DNA of 7,073 nucleotides from Synergistaceae bacterium (GTDB lineage: Bacteria > Synergistota > Synergistia > Synergistales > Aminobacteriaceae), in NCBI GenBank assembly GCA_017458545.1, contig JAFTBA010000249.1, positions 1 through 7,073 of the forward strand. Reading direction: 5' to 3'. Numbering within the stretch: position 1 is the stretch's first letter; each line of letters begins with the position of its first letter. Shown here one piece after another: positions 6,193 through 7,073 of this stretch. A program made the translations under genes and the position numbers. The notes beneath the pieces are model-generated. The model searched no databases. It saw only the letters and a list, made by a program, of their open reading frames with translations, and was not told the origin of the DNA.

Positions 6193-6924
6193 ATGGAAAC
6201 GATGCTGAAAGTCGGAAAGCTGAACGTTAATTACGGTGCTATCCATGCAGTGCGTGATGTCTCACTCGAAATTAACAGGGGTGAAATAGTAACGTTAATC
6301 GGAGCTAACGGTGCCGGGAAATCAAGCGTTATCCGTTCGATAATGGGATTGGTTAAAGCACGCGCAGACGAAATGACATACATATCACCTCGCAACGGCA
6401 AGCCCGTAAGTATTCTTGGCCGTCCTGCCGAAGAACATGTGAAGCTGGGAATATCACTCAGTCCCGAAGGAAGAAGAATACTCCCACAGTTGACGGTTGA
6501 AGAGAATTTGACGCTCGGAGCATATATCCGTGATGATGTGAAAGGTATAGCTGATGATATGGAGTATGTCTATTCGCTGTTCCCCCGTCTCAAGGAAAGG
6601 CACAGGCAGAAAGGCAGTACGCTTTCGGGCGGTGAACAGCAGATGTTAGCTGTCGGAAGGGCATTAATGAGCCGTCCTGATCTGCTGATGCTTGATGAAC
6701 CGAGCTTAGGATTAGCACCTATATTAGTTGATGAGGTGTTTGCAATTATCCGGGAGATTAACGCTCAGGGAAGGACTATACTGCTTGTTGAACAGAATGC
6801 TTTTGCTGCACTGAAGGTTGCGCATAAGGCGTATGTTCTTGAAGTAGGGAGTGTCGGGCTTTCGGGAACCGGCGCGGAACTGCTCAATAATCCGAAGGTC
6901 AGGGCTGCGTATTTGGGCGGCTGA
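6193..6924 (+). CDS. livF: Branched-chain amino acid ABC transporter ATP-binding protein LivF
   Basis: This 243-residue ATPase is the partner of the LivG domain; together they power import through LivH and LivM. Walker A is GANGAGKSS (37-45, Lys43), the signature is LSGGEQQ (144-150), and Walker B is LLMLDEP with Asp168 and Glu169. Two positions differ from standard ABC ATPases in the way LivF proteins do: the Q-loop region reads SPEGRRILP (90-98) with no glutamine, and the switch histidine is Gln201 in LLVEQN. The family ending, NNPKVRAAYLGG, is present. The ATG follows the preceding TAA with no gap. An AAGGGGG run inside the end of the upstream gene (6178-6184) serves as ribosome binding site; a second in-frame ATG at 6202 is less well spaced. 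A terminator follows 12 nt after the stop. Confidence 0.95.
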   Translation: METMLKVGKLNVNYGAIHAVRDVSLEINRGEIVTLIGANGAGKSSVIRSIMGLVKARADEMTYISPRNGKPVSILGRPAEEHVKLGISLSPEGRRILPQLTVEENLTLGAYIRDDVKGIADDMEYVYSLFPRLKERHRQKGSTLSGGEQQMLAVGRALMSRPDLLMLDEPSLGLAPILVDEVFAIIREINAQGRTILLVEQNAFAALKVAHKAYVLEVGSVGLSGTGAELLNNPKVRAAYLGG

Positions 6925-6936
6925 GAAATTTTGTCC

Positions 6937-6971
6937 CTCTCCTCAGAGTTTTGGGGAGAGAGATTTTTTTT
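6937..6971 (+). terminator. Intrinsic terminator after livF
   Basis: An 8-bp stem (CTCTCCTC at 6937-6944 with GGGGAGAG at 6953-6960, one G-T pair in the DNA register) has an 8-nt loop. Three bases later comes a run of eight T (6964-6971). It closes the transporter transcript. If a gene converges from the right, the hairpin could also act on that strand, although the - strand lacks a long T run after it. Confidence 0.8.
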
Positions 6972-7073
6972 ATGCTCTGTTTTCTTTACGGAAAGCCCCT
7001 GCAATAGCTGATATGCCTTCCGCTACCGTAGTGAAAAGAGATTTTATTCCTGCTACGATTTGAGGCATTGCGA
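6970..7073 (-). CDS. Possible C-terminal end of a converging gene, unknown function
   Basis: Read on the - strand, the frame is open from the right edge to TAA at 6972-6970 and encodes about 34 visible residues, including MPQIVAGIKSLFTT and AEGISAIAGAFRKENRA. The composition (alternating hydrophobic and small residues, a charged end) and codon choice look like real protein rather than noise, and it ends 45 nt from the livF stop with the terminator between, a common convergent layout. An ATG at 7068-7066 could also make it a complete peptide of 32 residues. The piece is too short to assign a family or to exclude chance. Confidence 0.35.
   Translation of the reverse strand, partial: AMPQIVAGIKSLFTTVAEGISAIAGAFRKENRA

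Noticed and set aside
5875..6246. Open frame of 123 residues on the - strand across the livG/livF junction
   Set aside because: It is antisense to conserved signature, Walker B and switch motifs of LivG and to the start of livF, so it is a shadow.
6283..6924. LivF as a defective ATPase because it lacks the Q-loop glutamine and the switch histidine
   Set aside because: PEGRR and VEQN at these places are normal for the LivF family, and Walker A, signature and Walker B are intact.
6851..7063. Small + frame starting inside livF and running past the terminator
   Set aside because: It has no ribosome binding site at its start, crosses a strong terminator, and its second half is the antisense of the more protein-like - strand frame.

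Overview
This window reads as an ordinary chromosomal stretch from a bacterium that lives on amino acids, most likely a member of the phylum Synergistota. The best taxonomic clue is the C-terminus of the secreted protease: a serine-rich linker, a short Ser-Gly-Cys motif, one hydrophobic helix and an Arg/Lys tail. This layout matches the Synergist-CTERM sorting tripartite signal known from that phylum. A complete branched-chain amino acid (LIV/HAAT-type) ABC transporter beside it fits the amino-acid-fermenting, diderm lifestyle of the group. The assignment is inference from motifs and was not tested by a search.

Layout from left to right, all on the + strand unless stated. (1) 1-388 is the C-terminal end of a MATE-family efflux transporter, cut by the window edge. 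(2) 411-2081 is a secreted subtilisin-like (S8) serine protease with an I9-like prodomain and the C-terminal sorting/anchor signal, 22 nt behind the MATE gene and preceded by a strong ribosome binding site. (3) 2130-3260 is the periplasmic substrate-binding protein of the LIV transporter. (4) 3261-3469 is an intergenic region holding a cluster of TTAGGG-like repeats, an intrinsic terminator whose left arm uses the last repeat, and a possible extended -10 promoter. (5) 3470-4366 is the permease LivH, starting at TTG. (6) 4366-6192 is one reading frame that fuses the second permease LivM to the first ATPase LivG. (7) 6193-6924 is the second ATPase LivF, starting on the base after the previous stop codon. 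(8) 6937-6971 is an intrinsic terminator. (9) 6970-7073 on the - strand may be the 3' end of a converging gene.

The genes form a plausible functional set: a surface-anchored or secreted protease could release peptides and amino acids, the binding protein would capture branched-chain or similar amino acids in the periplasm, and LivH, LivM-LivG and LivF would import them. The binding-protein gene ends in its own terminator and the membrane/ATPase genes may have a separate promoter, which would allow more binding protein than membrane complex. I found no CRISPR array, RNA gene, insertion sequence or phage gene, and nothing I would call a new biological system. The most notable items are the LivM-LivG fusion, the protease with its sorting signal and unusual insertion, and the repeat-plus-terminator element.
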